This document shows positions 25,450-34,700 of a stretch of DNA of 64,000 nt, in pieces. The position numbers and the translations under genes were made by a program. Under the pieces are notes generated by a model. It was not told the origin of the DNA. It was given only the letters and a program-made list of their open reading frames with translations, and made no database searches. Source of the DNA: Pseudomonas sp. UMAB-08 (lineage in GTDB: Bacteria > Pseudomonadota > Gammaproteobacteria > Pseudomonadales > Pseudomonadaceae); NCBI RefSeq assembly GCF_900095225.1, contig NZ_LT607417.1, forward strand, positions 249,263-313,262. The letters run 5' to 3'. How positions within the stretch are numbered: position 1 is the first letter of the stretch; each line of letters starts with the position of its first letter.

Positions 25450-26646
25450 ATGACCCCTGCAAAAATCCTCGAACCGGATCTGAATTACCTGCAGAAAGTC
25501 CTGCTGGAAATGCTCGCGATCCCCAGCCCGACCGGATTCACCGACACCATCGTGCGTTACGTCGCCGAACGTCTGGAAGAACTGGGCATTCCCTTCGAGC
25601 TGACCCGGCGCGGGACCATTCGCGCCACCTTGAAGGGCAAGCAAAACAGCCCCGACCGTGCCGTCTCAGCACACCTGGACACCATCGGCGCCAGCGTACG
25701 AGCCGTGCAAGACAATGGGCGCCTGTCCCTCGTACCGATAGGGTGCTGGTCGAGCCGCTTCGCCGAAGGCAGCCGGGTCAGCGTATTCACTGACACCGGG
25801 GTGATACGCGGCAGTGTCCTGCCCTTGATGGCATCAGGGCATGCGTTTAACACTGCGGTGGATGAAATGCCGATCAGTTGGGACCATGTCGAGCTGCGTC
25901 TGGATGCCTACAGCACCACCCGTGCCGACTGCGAATCGCTGGGCATCGGCATCGGTGATTTCGTCGCGTTCGACCCCCTGCCGGAGTTTACTGAAAGCGG
26001 GCATATCAGCGCGCGACACCTGGACGACAAGGCTGGCGTCGCGGCCTTGCTGGCTGCACTTAAAGCGATTGTCGACAGTGGCGCCGAGCCGTTGATCGAC
26101 TGCCATCCGTTGTTCACCATCACCGAAGAAACCGGTACCGGTGCGGCAGGTGTACTGCCGTGGGATGTCAGTGAGTTCGTCGGGATCGATATTGCCCCGG
26201 TCGCCCCGGGTCAGCACTCCAGCGAACATGCGGTGAGTGTCGCGATGCAGGACTCAGGAGGTCCGTACGACTACCACCTGTCGCGGCACCTGTTGCGTCT
26301 GGGGGCCGAGAACGAACTGCCGGTACGCCGGGATTTATTCCGCTACTACTTCAGTGATGCACACTCTGCCGTCACGGCCGGGCATGACATTCGTACCGCC
26401 CTGCTCGCCTTCGGCTGCGATGCGACCCATGGGTATGAACGCACCCACATCGACAGCCTCAGTGCCCTGAGCCGTCTGCTGGGCGCCTACATGCTTAGCC
26501 CGCCGGTGTTCGCCAGCGATGCACAACCGGCAAAAGGGTCGTTGGAACGCTTCAGCCACCAGCTCGAACATGATGCCCAGATGGAATCCGACACCCGGGT
26601 ACCGGCGGTGGAGAGCTTGATCGGTCAGCGCGCCGAGGAGGTTTGA
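25450..26646 (+). CDS. M42-family peptidase of the NAGGN operon
   Basis: A 398-residue metallopeptidase of the M42 aminopeptidase type that accompanies NAGGN synthesis genes. Metal ligands are visible in SAHLDTIGA, HLDDKAGVAA, TEETGTG with the catalytic Glu, GIDIAPV and YERTHIDS. The real start is ATG 25450 with CAGGAG before it. The frame remains open upstream into the ngg gene, but that part is not conserved. It follows ngg by 25 nt and likely trims or recycles the dipeptide osmolyte; this role is by association. Confidence 0.9.
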   Translation: MTPAKILEPDLNYLQKVLLEMLAIPSPTGFTDTIVRYVAERLEELGIPFELTRRGTIRATLKGKQNSPDRAVSAHLDTIGASVRAVQDNGRLSLVPIGCWSSRFAEGSRVSVFTDTGVIRGSVLPLMASGHAFNTAVDEMPISWDHVELRLDAYSTTRADCESLGIGIGDFVAFDPLPEFTESGHISARHLDDKAGVAALLAALKAIVDSGAEPLIDCHPLFTITEETGTGAAGVLPWDVSEFVGIDIAPVAPGQHSSEHAVSVAMQDSGGPYDYHLSRHLLRLGAENELPVRRDLFRYYFSDAHSAVTAGHDIRTALLAFGCDATHGYERTHIDSLSALSRLLGAYMLSPPVFASDAQPAKGSLERFSHQLEHDAQMESDTRVPAVESLIGQRAEEV

Positions 26647-26755
26647 GGCGTTGGGCGGTGGGAAACCTCCTGCCGCCCGGATGGAAGCACCGCCCAGGGA
26701 TGTAGCCTGCCGACCTCAACCGCGCTAGCATCGCGGGAATTCATGCGAGAACACC

Positions 26756-26983
26756 ATGCTGATTCCCTACGACCAACTTGAAGCCGACACCCTCACCCGC
26801 CTCATCGAAGATTTCGTCACCCGTGACGGCACCGACAATGGCGACGAGACACCGCTGGAAACCCGCGTACTGAGGGTGCGTCATGCCTTGGGCAAGGGTC
26901 AGGCGGTGATCGTATTCGAACCGGAAAGCCAGCAGTGTCAACTGATGCTCAAACACGACGTGCCCAAGGAATGGTTCGACTGA
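26756..26983 (+). CDS. YheU family protein (UPF0270)
   Basis: A 75-residue acidic protein starting MLIPYDQLEADTLTRLIEDFVTRDG and ending QLMLKHDVPKEWFD, which fits the YheU/UPF0270 family across its whole length. No function is established for the family. No signal or membrane segment. It converges on the CsrA-type gene with only 6 nt between the stops. Confidence 0.88.
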   Translation: MLIPYDQLEADTLTRLIEDFVTRDGTDNGDETPLETRVLRVRHALGKGQAVIVFEPESQQCQLMLKHDVPKEWFD

Positions 26984-26989
26984 TACCGG

Positions 26990-27184
26990 TCACGCCGTGG
27001 GCTCCGGCTCTTGCTCCGCCAGACGACTGGCCATGCGCATGAAGACTTCCGCTCGATTGATTTTGATGTGCTTGGGTGCGGTAATACCTAGCCGGACCTG
27101 ATTGCCGTTCACGCTCAGAATCTGCACGGTGATGTCATCACCAATTGAAAAGGTCTCTCCAACTTCTCGCGTCAATATAAGCAT
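26990..27184 (-). CDS. csrA: CsrA/RsmA family RNA-binding regulator
   Basis: A 64-residue CsrA-family protein, [18 protein letters not shown] at the start and the conserved [21 protein letters not shown] core. These proteins bind GGA motifs in mRNA leaders and block translation; the beta1 strand residues and the Arg of HRAE/NRAE-type motif are present, although the usual His is Asn here. It differs from canonical RsmA and RsmE, so it is an extra paralog of the kind common in pseudomonads. ATG 27184 with GGGTGG upstream is preferred to an in-frame GTG at 27193. Confidence 0.9.
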   Translation of the reverse strand: MLILTREVGETFSIGDDITVQILSVNGNQVRLGITAPKHIKINRAEVFMRMASRLAEQEPEPTA

Positions 27185-27362
27185 TTTCCCCACCCTTTTT
27201 TGTTACAAAGAGCAAAGATTGCACGGCGAAATCGGCCTCTTCAATGCATCTGAAGTAAATCAGTAATGCCCTTCATGCCCGCCAGACCGATCCTACGGAA
27301 TCGGCCCAACTGCCGACCAAAACTATAGGAGAAGTCCGCAGCGCGGGCAGGTTTTGGGTTTC

Positions 27363-27695
27363 TCAGGCGTTGGACAATCGCGGGCCGAACAAGATGATGC
27401 TGGCGCCGATCACGCAGAGTGCAGCACCCAGCCAGTCGGACGTCAGTGGCCGAACCCGCTCGATCAGCCCCAGCCAACCAATGGATGCCACGATATAAAT
27501 GCCGCCATAAGCCGCATAGGCGCGTCCGGCGTAAGTGGCTTCGATTCGGGTCAGCAGCAACGCAAACAGTGTCAGGCTGAGCAGCGCCGGCAGCACCCAT
27601 AACACGCTCTTGCCCATGCGCAACCACATCCAGAATGCATAACAACCGGCGATTTCGAACAACGCCGCAAGAAAAAACCACAGATAGTTGAGCAC
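27363..27695 (-). CDS. YnfA family membrane protein
   Basis: A 110-residue protein with four helices, starting [25 protein letters not shown] and containing the family mark [17 protein letters not shown]. YnfA proteins are related to SMR transporters, and efflux of toxic cations has been proposed. The start is GTG at 27695; the family begins MLNYLW here and no in-frame ATG fits. It lies 109 nt downstream of the SDR gene on the same strand. Confidence 0.9.
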   Translation of the reverse strand: MLNYLWFFLAALFEIAGCYAFWMWLRMGKSVLWVLPALLSLTLFALLLTRIEATYAGRAYAAYGGIYIVASIGWLGLIERVRPLTSDWLGAALCVIGASIILFGPRLSNA

Positions 27696-27804
27696 GTCGG
27701 CATCTCGTCAAGGTTGCTGGGGCAGATTCCGGCAACCCTAACTGCATGCCGGGGCTGGAGCAAGTCGGCGATACCGCATCAGTAAAGCGCGCCCCGGTTG
27801 CTGC

Positions 27805-28620
27805 TTACTCGCGACCCTGCCTGGCCTTGCTGCGCATTTTGTCGGCCATGGAAATCATCTCGTCGTAGAGCATCTGCGGGTTCTTCTGTTTCAGCTGCCA
27901 GGCCATGCGTCCTTGCTCGTGGGGCAGGATCATGAATTCACCTTGGGCGACATGCTCAAAGATGTAGTCGGCAATATCGCTGGCAGTAATCGGCGAGCTT
28001 TCCAGCAGTTTGCCAACCTGGGCTTTCATCGCCGGGGTTGGACCACGGAAAGAATCGAGCAGGTTAGTCTGAAAAAACGACGGGCATACCACGTGAACAC
28101 TGACTTCCTGTTGATGCAGTTCGACCAGCAGGCTTTCCGACAGCGCCACGACGCCGGCCTTGGCCACGTTGTAGTTGCTCATGGCCGGGCCCTGCATCAA
28201 GGCAGCCATTGACGCGATATTGATGATCTTGCCCTTGCTCGCTTCCAGCAACGGTAAAAACGCCTTACAGCCCTTGACCACGCCCATGAGGTTGATCGCG
28301 ATCTGCCAATCCCAATCCTCAAGCGACAGCTCGCTGAAAAATCCACCGGAAGCAACGCCCGCGTTGTTGACGATAACGTCTATGCCGCCAAACTTTTCTT
28401 CGCAGGCTTGGGCGAAGGCGGTCAGCTGGCTGTAATCCCGCACATCACAGCGTTGGATAAAACCATCGCCACCGACCTCGCGTACTGATTTAAGGGTTTC
28501 CTGCAAGCCAGGCTCATTGACGTCCGACAACGCCAACTGCCAGCCTTCGCGGGCCCAGCGCAGCGCGATTTCGCGACCCAGGCCTGACCCGGCGCCGGTG
28601 ATCATCATGCGATTTTGCAT
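27805..28620 (-). CDS. SDR family oxidoreductase
   Basis: A 271-residue classical short-chain dehydrogenase with the NAD(P) motif TGAGSGLGRE near the N terminus, NNAG at about 90, catalytic Ser in IASMAALM, and YNVAK for the Tyr-Lys pair. The ATG at 28620 (MQNRMMITGAG) is preferred, since the frame upstream of it is not conserved-looking. The C terminus is long and Lys/Gln-rich, as in SDRs annotated near lipid metabolism. The substrate is unknown. Confidence 0.87.
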   Translation of the reverse strand: MQNRMMITGAGSGLGREIALRWAREGWQLALSDVNEPGLQETLKSVREVGGDGFIQRCDVRDYSQLTAFAQACEEKFGGIDVIVNNAGVASGGFFSELSLEDWDWQIAINLMGVVKGCKAFLPLLEASKGKIINIASMAALMQGPAMSNYNVAKAGVVALSESLLVELHQQEVSVHVVCPSFFQTNLLDSFRGPTPAMKAQVGKLLESSPITASDIADYIFEHVAQGEFMILPHEQGRMAWQLKQKNPQMLYDEMISMADKMRSKARQGRE

Positions 28621-28726
28621 AGGAAAATGCCTTGTTGTTCTGGGGAAGATGAGTCGCAGTGTAGCGAAGGTCATCCCCGTAACACCTCACCATCCAATTG
28701 CTGAATACCAAGGGCAAACCCACGGA

Positions 28727-29104
28727 TTATAAGGCGTTGCGCTGACGCCGATGGCGCCTTACCACGCAGAAATAGACCACCCCGTTGATCACCACTACCC
28801 CGGCGCCTAACCACAACTGGGTCTGCGGCGTCAGCCCTGCGGGGTAGATCAGCGGAATCAGGTAATGCTCGATAAACCCACCGCTGAAACCTTGATCACC
28901 GGCCTTCACGCGCAATCCATTTTCCAGCGGCGTAAGCGGGCAGTACAGATGAAATACCTCGACAGCCGCGCCCCATGCAACCGCCGGAAGGTGCAGCGCA
29001 ATAAGCCCGCGCCAACGTATTGCCAGTAATCCACCGAACAAGGCAAAGACAATAAACAGCACATGCATGAGGACAACGGCATCGGCGGCAATGCGATACA
29101 GCAT
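28727..29104 (-). CDS. DUF2784 family membrane protein
   Basis: A 125-residue protein with four helices, beginning MLYRIAADAVVLMHVLFIVFALFGG and containing VFHLYCPLTPLENGLR, the best-conserved stretch of DUF2784. The Cys in CPLTPLE is part of the family motif. Function unknown. It lies 106 nt upstream of the SDR gene on the same strand and could share a transcript. Confidence 0.85.
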   Translation of the reverse strand: MLYRIAADAVVLMHVLFIVFALFGGLLAIRWRGLIALHLPAVAWGAAVEVFHLYCPLTPLENGLRVKAGDQGFSGGFIEHYLIPLIYPAGLTPQTQLWLGAGVVVINGVVYFCVVRRHRRQRNAL

Positions 29105-29249
29105 CGTTCTGCCCTTCGTGAAATATTACGACACCGTCCACGGACTTTTTTTAAACAGCCGCAGTCGGATCATTTAAGCAGCACACACTTTACGCATTGG
29201 GCGTTAAATGCGTGAACTGCGGAAGCCACTCACCAAGAAGGAACTCGTC

Positions 29250-29408
29250 ATGGGCATCGGCACAATTCTTATCATCATCCTGATACTGCTACTCGTTGGC
29301 GGTCTGCCGGTATTCCCGCACTCCAGGAGCTGGGGTTATGGGCCATCGGGCATCATCGGGACTATTCTGGTCATCCTGTTGATACTGGTCCTGCTCGGCA
29401 GGATCTAG
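29250..29408 (+). CDS. DUF3309 family small membrane protein
   Basis: A 52-residue hydrophobic protein, MGIGTILIIILILLLVGGLP then FPHSRSWGYGPSGIIG then a second helix. This two-helix hairpin with a WGYGPSG turn is the DUF3309 family, found widely near stress genes. ATG 29250 follows AAGGAA at proper spacing; an in-frame ATG at 29208 would add an unlikely polar extension. A strong terminator follows 19 nt after the stop. Confidence 0.82.
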   Translation: MGIGTILIIILILLLVGGLPVFPHSRSWGYGPSGIIGTILVILLILVLLGRI

Positions 29409-29426
29409 TCCTCTGGCTGCAGAACG

Positions 29427-29451
29427 CCCCGCTTTTATAGCGGGGTTTTTT
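29427..29451 (+). terminator. Rho-independent terminator after DUF3309 gene
   Basis: CCCCGC (29427-29432) pairs with GCGGGG (29440-29445) around a 7-nt loop, followed by TTTTTT (29446-29451). Confidence 0.85.
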
Positions 29452-29485
29452 ATGGTTTAGCAAAAACAATCATTTTTCACGCCCA

Positions 29486-29515
29486 TAAAAAAAGCAGCCC
29501 GAAGGCTGCTTTTTT
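29486..29515 (-). terminator. Bidirectional terminator of the actP operon
   Basis: AGCAGCC (29493-29499) pairs with GGCTGCT (29504-29510) around CGAA; an A run precedes and a T run follows, so it works on both strands. It ends the actP transcript 18 nt after its stop. Confidence 0.87.
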
Positions 29516-29532
29516 CATGACATCAACAGACG

Positions 29533-31191
29533 TTAGTGAGCAACGGCGCCGGTGGCACCCAAGCCAGTCTGCGAGCGGACAAATTGTGGGAGGAACAAGG
29601 CACGTTCTCCCTCTGCCGCTTTGGACTTGTCGGTGATGGAGAAGAACCAGATACCGATGAACGCGATGGCGATGGAGAACAGCGCCGGGTATTCATACGG
29701 GAAGATGGCTTTCTCGTGGTGCATGATCGTTACCCAGATGGTTGGGCCAAGGATCATCAAGCCTACTGCGCTAACCAAGCCCATCCAGCCGCCAATCATG
29801 GCACCACGGGTGGTCAGGTTTTTCCAGTACATGGAAAGCAACAGGACAGGGAAGTTACAGCTTGCCGCGATGGAGAACGCCAGGCCAACCATGAACGCGA
29901 TGTTCTGGTTTTCGAACAGAATGCCCAGGAAGATAGCCAGGACACCCAGTGCGAGAGTGGTGATCTTCGATACCCGAATCTCATCTTTCTCGTTGGCTTT
30001 GCCGCCCTTGATCACGCTGGCATACAGGTCGTGAGACACCGCTGTTGCGCCGGCCAGGGTCAAGCCTGCTACCACCGCCAGGATGGTAGCGAAGGCCACC
30101 GCAGAGATGAAGCCCAGGAACAAGCTGCCACCGACCGCATCGGCCAGGTGAATCGCTGCCATGTTGTTACCGCCCAACAGCGCGCCAGCAGCGTCTTTGA
30201 AGGCCGGGTTGGTGCTTACCAACAGGATCGCGCCGAAGCCGATGATGAAGGTCAGGATGTAGAAGTAGCCGATGAAGCCTGTTGCGTAGAGCACCGACTT
30301 GCGAGCTTCTTTAGCGTCGCTCACGGTGAAGAAGCGCATCCGGATGTGTGGCAGGCCAGCGGTACCGAACATCAGTGCCAGACCCAGAGAGAACGCCGAC
30401 ACAGGGTCTTTCACCAGGCCGCCCGGGCTCATGATCGCTTCACCTTTAGGGTGAACCTTGATCGCCTCGGAGAACAGGGTGTTGAAGTCGAAGTTAACGT
30501 GTTTCATGACCATGACAGCCATGAAGGTTGCACCCGACAGCAGCAACACCGCTTTGATGATCTGAACCCAAGTAGTTGCCAACATGCCGCCAAACAGCAC
30601 GTACATGCACATCAGGACGCCCACCAGAATCACTGCAATGTAGTAGTCCAGACCGAACAGAAGCTGAATCAGCTTGCCGGCACCGACCATTTGCGCGATC
30701 AGGTAGAACGCAACCACCACCAGAGAGCCGCAGGCAGACAGCGTGCGAATCTGTGTCTGGCCGAGGCGATAGGACGCCACGTCAGCGAAGGTGTATTTGC
30801 CCAGGTTACGCAGGCGCTCGGCGATCAGGAACAGAATGATCGGCCAACCCACCAGGAAGCCGATCGAGTAGATCAGGCCGTCGTAGCCGGTGGTGAACAC
30901 CAGCGCGGAAATCCCCAGGAACGAAGCTGCCGACATATAGTCACCAGCAATCGCCAGACCATTTTGCAGACCGGTAATTTTACCGCCCGCCGAGTAATAG
31001 TCTGCCGCCGACTTGGTGCGCTTGGACGCCCAGTAGGTGATGCACAGGGTGAAACCGACAAACACCACAAACATGGCAATAGCGGCAACGTTCAGCGGTT
31101 GTTTTTGCACTGCGCCTGTCAGCGCTTCAGACGCCCACAGAGTCGGCGCGAACACAGCAAGGCCAAGGGCCGATAGTAGTCGCCGGATCAT
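29533..31191 (-). CDS. actP: Acetate permease ActP
   Basis: A 552-residue sodium:solute symporter with a signal-like first helix ending LWASEA and about 13 further helices. Recognisable segments include [29 protein letters not shown] and [16 protein letters not shown]. It takes up acetate and other short carboxylates such as glycolate. It overlaps the DUF485 gene by 4 nt (ATGA), the standard YjcH-ActP arrangement, and ends in a bidirectional terminator. No acs gene lies in the window. A long open frame on the opposite strand is only a coding shadow. Confidence 0.95.
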   Translation of the reverse strand: MIRRLLSALGLAVFAPTLWASEALTGAVQKQPLNVAAIAMFVVFVGFTLCITYWASKRTKSAADYYSAGGKITGLQNGLAIAGDYMSAASFLGISALVFTTGYDGLIYSIGFLVGWPIILFLIAERLRNLGKYTFADVASYRLGQTQIRTLSACGSLVVVAFYLIAQMVGAGKLIQLLFGLDYYIAVILVGVLMCMYVLFGGMLATTWVQIIKAVLLLSGATFMAVMVMKHVNFDFNTLFSEAIKVHPKGEAIMSPGGLVKDPVSAFSLGLALMFGTAGLPHIRMRFFTVSDAKEARKSVLYATGFIGYFYILTFIIGFGAILLVSTNPAFKDAAGALLGGNNMAAIHLADAVGGSLFLGFISAVAFATILAVVAGLTLAGATAVSHDLYASVIKGGKANEKDEIRVSKITTLALGVLAIFLGILFENQNIAFMVGLAFSIAASCNFPVLLLSMYWKNLTTRGAMIGGWMGLVSAVGLMILGPTIWVTIMHHEKAIFPYEYPALFSIAIAFIGIWFFSITDKSKAAEGERALFLPQFVRSQTGLGATGAVAH

Positions 31192-31499
31192 TGTTTGGCC
31201 TCCTTCAGAATCGCTTTGTTCAGGTCATCAAATTCACCGTTCGCACGGTATACATAGATCCCGGTGAGGACAAACGCTGAAAGAATCAGCCCGACCCCGA
31301 TCAGGATTCCCCACGTGATTGATGATTCGGGGCTGATTTTGCCCCCGAGAACCGTTGGTGCATAAGCGATTAAAAAGATAAAGCCCGCATACAACCCAAG
31401 CATGATCGCTGAAAGAATCCAGGCGAACCGCTCTCTTTTGGAGACCAGCTCCTTAAACAGGGGGCTGTTTTGAATCGAGATGTAAATGCTGTCGTTCAT
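31188..31499 (-). CDS. DUF485 membrane protein (YjcH-like)
   Basis: A 103-residue protein with two helices, starting [30 protein letters not shown], typical of DUF485/YjcH. It overlaps actP by 4 nt and is co-transcribed with it. The role is unknown; it is assumed to assist the permease. The 186-bp upstream region to the next terminator shows no convincing sigma-54 site. Confidence 0.92.
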   Translation of the reverse strand: MNDSIYISIQNSPLFKELVSKRERFAWILSAIMLGLYAGFIFLIAYAPTVLGGKISPESSITWGILIGVGLILSAFVLTGIYVYRANGEFDDLNKAILKEAKQ

Positions 31500-31685
31500 T
31501 ATTTTTGTCCTCGCAGCACAGATGAGTTTGAACGAATTACACTTTAGTCTGCTCGTGAGCGCACTCCAGACGACCTTAGTATTAGAACGACATTAGCTAA
31601 CGGCGCGCGACAATGCACGTCTATATGAATAACGCAGGGAATGATTCAGCGAGGGAGGTCGGAAAGCGCACAGCAAAAGGAAGGC

Positions 31686-31716
31686 AAAAAGCCACCTGGC
31701 AGCGATGCCAGATGGC
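31686..31716 (-). terminator. Rho-independent terminator of the binding-protein gene
   Basis: GCCACCTGGCA (31691-31701) pairs with TGCCAGATGGC (31706-31716) with one G:T-type mismatch and a 4-nt loop. On the minus strand it is followed by TTTTTG. Confidence 0.85.
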
Positions 31717-31751
31717 CTTGAAAGGTGCGACGTAGACGTGTTTAAGCGCTT

Positions 31752-32606
31752 TTACTTAGTCCACTCGGCAACACGTTCCGGGTGCTTGGCAACCCAGTCT
31801 TTCGCGGCGACTTCAGGCTTGGTGCCGTCCTGGATCGCGAGCATGACTTCGCCGATTTCATCCTTGGAGTTCCAGGAGAATTTTTTCAGGAAGGCCACCA
31901 CTTCAGGTGCCTTTTTCTCTAAACCCTTGCTGCCGATGCTGTTCACCGTCTCGGCTGCGCCATAAACGCCTTTTGGATCTTCAAGGAAGCGCAGTTTCCA
32001 CTTGGCAAACATCCAGTGCGGAACCCAGCCAGTGACGGCAATGGATTCATGCTTTTCTTCAGCACGGGTCAACTCGGCAATCATTGCAGCGCCGGAGCTG
32101 GCCTGCAATTTGTAGCCATCCAGGTCGTAGTCCTTGATCGCTTGATCGGTCTTCAGCATCACGCCTGAACCGGCGTCGATACCCACGATTTTTTTCTTGA
32201 AGGAGTCATCGGTTTTCAGGTCGGCAACACTTTGCGCTTTGACGTATTCCGGAACGATCAGACCAATCTTGGCATCTTTGAAGTTAGGACCGTAGTCGAC
32301 AACCTTGTCCTTGTTCTTGGTCCAGTACTCACCGTGCGTGACTGGCAACCAGGCAGACAGCATCAGGTCGAGTTTACCGGTCGCAACGCCCTGCCACATG
32401 ATCCCGGTCGCAACCGGCATCAGCTTGACGTCATAACCGAGCTTCTGCTTGATCACTTCAGCGGCCACATGGGTCGTGGCGACGCTGTCGGACCAACCAT
32501 CGACATAGCCGATGCTCAGGGTTGATTTTGTTTCTGCAATCGCCAGCGTGGAACTGATCGCAAGTACCAGAGCGGCACCTGCGCCAAGGATTCGTCGAAT
32601 CTTCAT
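31752..32606 (-). CDS. Glycine betaine/choline-type substrate-binding protein
   Basis: A 284-residue periplasmic protein with signal peptide ending TLAIAETK, then TLSIGYVDGWSDSVATTH and TGWVPHWMFAKWKLRFL, the OpuAC/ProX-type fold with Trp residues for quaternary-amine binding. It stands alone, with no ATPase or permease, like the orphan binding proteins CaiX and BetX, which share the Cbc transporter core in pseudomonads. Which ligand (choline, betaine, carnitine) cannot be told by eye. It has its own terminator. Confidence 0.85.
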   Translation of the reverse strand: MKIRRILGAGAALVLAISSTLAIAETKSTLSIGYVDGWSDSVATTHVAAEVIKQKLGYDVKLMPVATGIMWQGVATGKLDLMLSAWLPVTHGEYWTKNKDKVVDYGPNFKDAKIGLIVPEYVKAQSVADLKTDDSFKKKIVGIDAGSGVMLKTDQAIKDYDLDGYKLQASSGAAMIAELTRAEEKHESIAVTGWVPHWMFAKWKLRFLEDPKGVYGAAETVNSIGSKGLEKKAPEVVAFLKKFSWNSKDEIGEVMLAIQDGTKPEVAAKDWVAKHPERVAEWTK

Positions 32607-32974
32607 CGTTACTTCCCCGAAAGTGCTAAGCCCGACGACTGTCGAGCATGTTTAACGTTGTTTTTAGGGACCGCAGTTCATGCCCGGCTTTGGAGCGCTG
32701 CCGCCCCTTCACGCTTCGCCTGTTCACCTGCACAGACACATGTACCGTGCTGGCACCTTGATAATCAACCTGCGGGGGGATGCCTCCTGCTCTGTCAGCG
32801 ACCTCAAGGCACCGAGAAACGACATCACCAATCCATCAACGACAAACGACTCTAAATAAGTGGCCAAGTCCGCCCGAACTTTGCATGTCCCTCTTCAGGT
32901 CAGCGCCAAAGAGCTTATCCTGCCCTGGAAAAATACAGGTAACATGCCGGCCTCAGCCCCATTACGGCCCCATC
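32607..32974. other. Intergenic region with no recognised element
   Basis: This 368-bp stretch separates the divergent binding-protein and GH17 genes. I see no convincing promoter boxes, dyads or small gene with a ribosome site. In-frame starts for the GH17 gene exist upstream (for example ATG 32885), but the residues added look random. Confidence 0.5.
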
Positions 32975-34528
32975 ATGCCTGCGATTTCCCGCTTTCCCGT
33001 TGCACCTTATCTGTTCGCTTGCCTGCTTGGTCTGTTCGCCCTTTGCGGCTTCTGGTATGGACTGGGGAAGCCGGTGATTCTGCCGGACGCGGCCACGCCC
33101 ACGCACAAACTGCAGTGCGCCTCGTACACCCCGTTCGACAAGGATCAATCGCCGTTCGACCAGCCCTTCAAGCTGCGACCAGAACGGATGGATGCCGACC
33201 TGGCCCTGCTCGCCACCCGCTTCCAATGCATTCGCACCTATTCCATGACCGGCCTGGAAGCCATTCCGGCGCTCGCGCGCAAACACGGGCTGAAGCTGAT
33301 GCTAGGCGCGTGGGTTAACGCCAATCCCGTGGACACCGCCAAGGAAGTCGACGCACTGATCGCTTCGGCCAATGCCAACGCTGACGTGGTCACTGCGGTG
33401 ATCGTCGGCAACGAAGCACTGTTGCGCAAGGAAGTGACCGGCTCGCAGTTGGCAAAGCTGATTCTTCAGGTCAAGGGCCAGGTCAAGCAACCGGTGACCT
33501 ACGCCGACGTGTGGGAGTTCTGGCTGCAGTACCCGGAAGTCGCGCCTGCAGTGGATTTTCTGACCATCCATTTGTTGCCGTATTGGGAAGATGATCCCAA
33601 GGGCATCGACGACGCCCTGGAGCATGTCGCACAGATTCGTCAGATCTTCGGCAGTCGCTTTGCGCCCAAAGACATCGTAATCGGCGAGACCGGCTGGCCC
33701 AGCGAGGGTCGTCAGCGAGAAACCGCTGTGCCGAGCCGAGCCAACGAAGCGCGATTCATTCGCGGTTTTGTCGCCATGGCCGAACAGAACGGCTGGCACT
33801 ACAACCTGATCGAAGCCTTTGACCAGCCGTGGAAACGTGCCGCCGAAGGCGCGGTTGGCGGTTACTGGGGATTGTTCGATGCAGACCGCCAGGAAAAAGG
33901 CGTGCTGGCAGGCCCTGTTTCCAACCTGCCTTACTGGCCTTTCTGGCTGGCCGTCAGCGGGCTGTTATTTGCGATGACGCTGACGGTTGCTGGCCGCGTG
34001 TCCACCACACGCGCGGCGTTGGTCTTACCGCTGCTGGCCGCGCTGGGTGCTTGCTGCATCGGCACTTGGGGCGAGCTGGCACGGATTACTAATCGCTTTG
34101 CGGGCGAATGGGTCTGGGCCGTGCTGCTGGTGGGTTTGAACCTGCTGGTGCTGACCCATGCCGCGCTGGCGCTCTCGGCCAAAGACGGCTGGCGGACTCG
34201 CGCATTCCTGTGGTTTGAGGCCCGTGCCGGTTGGTGGGTAACCGCCACCGGGTTTGCCGCGGCGGTGATGATGCTGGCCATGGTGTTTGACCCGCGCTAC
34301 CGCAGCTTCCCCACGCCGACCCTGCTGCTGCCCGCCTTGTTCTATCTGTTCCGGCCGGTGCGTGTTCCGCGTCGGGAAGTCGCGCTGCTGACGTTCATCG
34401 TCGGTGTCGGTATCGCGCCGCAGTTGTTCCAGGAAGGGCTCGCCAGCCAACAGGCATTGGGCTGGGCATTGGTCAGCCTGCTGATGACCGCTGCGCTGTG
34501 GCGTTGCTTGCGGGTCCGCCACGCCTGA
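32975..34528 (+). CDS. GH17 family membrane glucan enzyme (beta-glucosyltransferase-like)
   Basis: A 517-residue protein: an N-terminal anchor (YLFACLLGLFALCGFWYGL), a GH17 catalytic domain at about 40-300 (CIRTYSMTGLEAIPALARKHGL, VIVGNEALLR with the acid Glu, IVIGETGWPSEG with the nucleophile Glu), then about eight helices. GH17 domains cut or transfer beta-1,3-glucan; related membrane forms help make beta-1,3/1,6-glucans. Start ATG 32975 (MPAISRFPV) has no clear ribosome site, so the start is uncertain. No glycosyltransferase gene adjoins. Confidence 0.8.
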   Translation: MPAISRFPVAPYLFACLLGLFALCGFWYGLGKPVILPDAATPTHKLQCASYTPFDKDQSPFDQPFKLRPERMDADLALLATRFQCIRTYSMTGLEAIPALARKHGLKLMLGAWVNANPVDTAKEVDALIASANANADVVTAVIVGNEALLRKEVTGSQLAKLILQVKGQVKQPVTYADVWEFWLQYPEVAPAVDFLTIHLLPYWEDDPKGIDDALEHVAQIRQIFGSRFAPKDIVIGETGWPSEGRQRETAVPSRANEARFIRGFVAMAEQNGWHYNLIEAFDQPWKRAAEGAVGGYWGLFDADRQEKGVLAGPVSNLPYWPFWLAVSGLLFAMTLTVAGRVSTTRAALVLPLLAALGACCIGTWGELARITNRFAGEWVWAVLLVGLNLLVLTHAALALSAKDGWRTRAFLWFEARAGWWVTATGFAAAVMMLAMVFDPRYRSFPTPTLLLPALFYLFRPVRVPRREVALLTFIVGVGIAPQLFQEGLASQQALGWALVSLLMTAALWRCLRVRHA

Positions 34529-34540
34529 ACAGCCTTTGAG

Positions 34541-34593
34541 TGTACCCATTGTGTTACCGGCCACACAAAGGCCGGTACCCAATCGGGTAACAC
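34541..34593 (+). promoter_or_regulatory. Probable CbrB activator sites upstream of sRNA promoter
   Basis: Perfect inverted repeat GTGTTACC (34551-34558) and GGTAACAC (34586-34593), with extra half-site-like TGTACC (34541-34546) and GGTACC (34574-34579). They lie 82-134 bp before the -24 box, where a sigma-54 activator would bind. TGTTAC/GTAACA half-sites are the kind reported for CbrB, although the spacing here is not the published one. A hairpin, TACCGGCC/GGCCGGTA (34555-34562, 34570-34577), overlaps and may also end the GH17 transcript. Confidence 0.55.
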
Positions 34594-34674
34594 GGAAACA
34601 AATGCTGATGATTTTTATCGACCGCACCAATACGATTTTATCTAAGTCACTGTTTTTAAACGAATTTTAAAAAC

Positions 34675-34690
34675 TGGCACGGCTCATGCT
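34675..34690 (+). promoter_or_regulatory. Sigma-54 promoter of the CrcZ-family sRNA
   Basis: TGGCAC (34675-34680) and TGCT (34687-34690) place GG and GC exactly 10 nt apart, the -24/-12 spacing of RpoN promoters. Counting from the -12 C gives a start at about 34701, where the A-rich RNA begins CACAACAAAAAT. The region upstream is strongly AT-rich. Confidence 0.85.
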
Positions 34691-34700
34691 ATATCTCTTG

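Noticed and set aside
26653..26695. GGGCGGTG ... CACCGCCC inverted repeat after the M42 peptidase gene
   Set aside because: The loop is 27 nt and no T tract follows, so it is a poor terminator and could be chance in GC-rich DNA.
27241..27747. A minus-strand frame overlapping ynfA with a basic C-terminal end
   Set aside because: It is out of frame with YnfA, which fits its family completely; no ribosome site.
29536..31176. A 546-codon plus-strand open frame opposite actP
   Set aside because: Composition is His/Gln/Arg-rich as in antisense shadows, and ActP matches its family along the full length.
31500..31685. Possible sigma-54 site upstream of the DUF485-actP operon
   Set aside because: GG and GC are not at the required 10-nt distance in any candidate.
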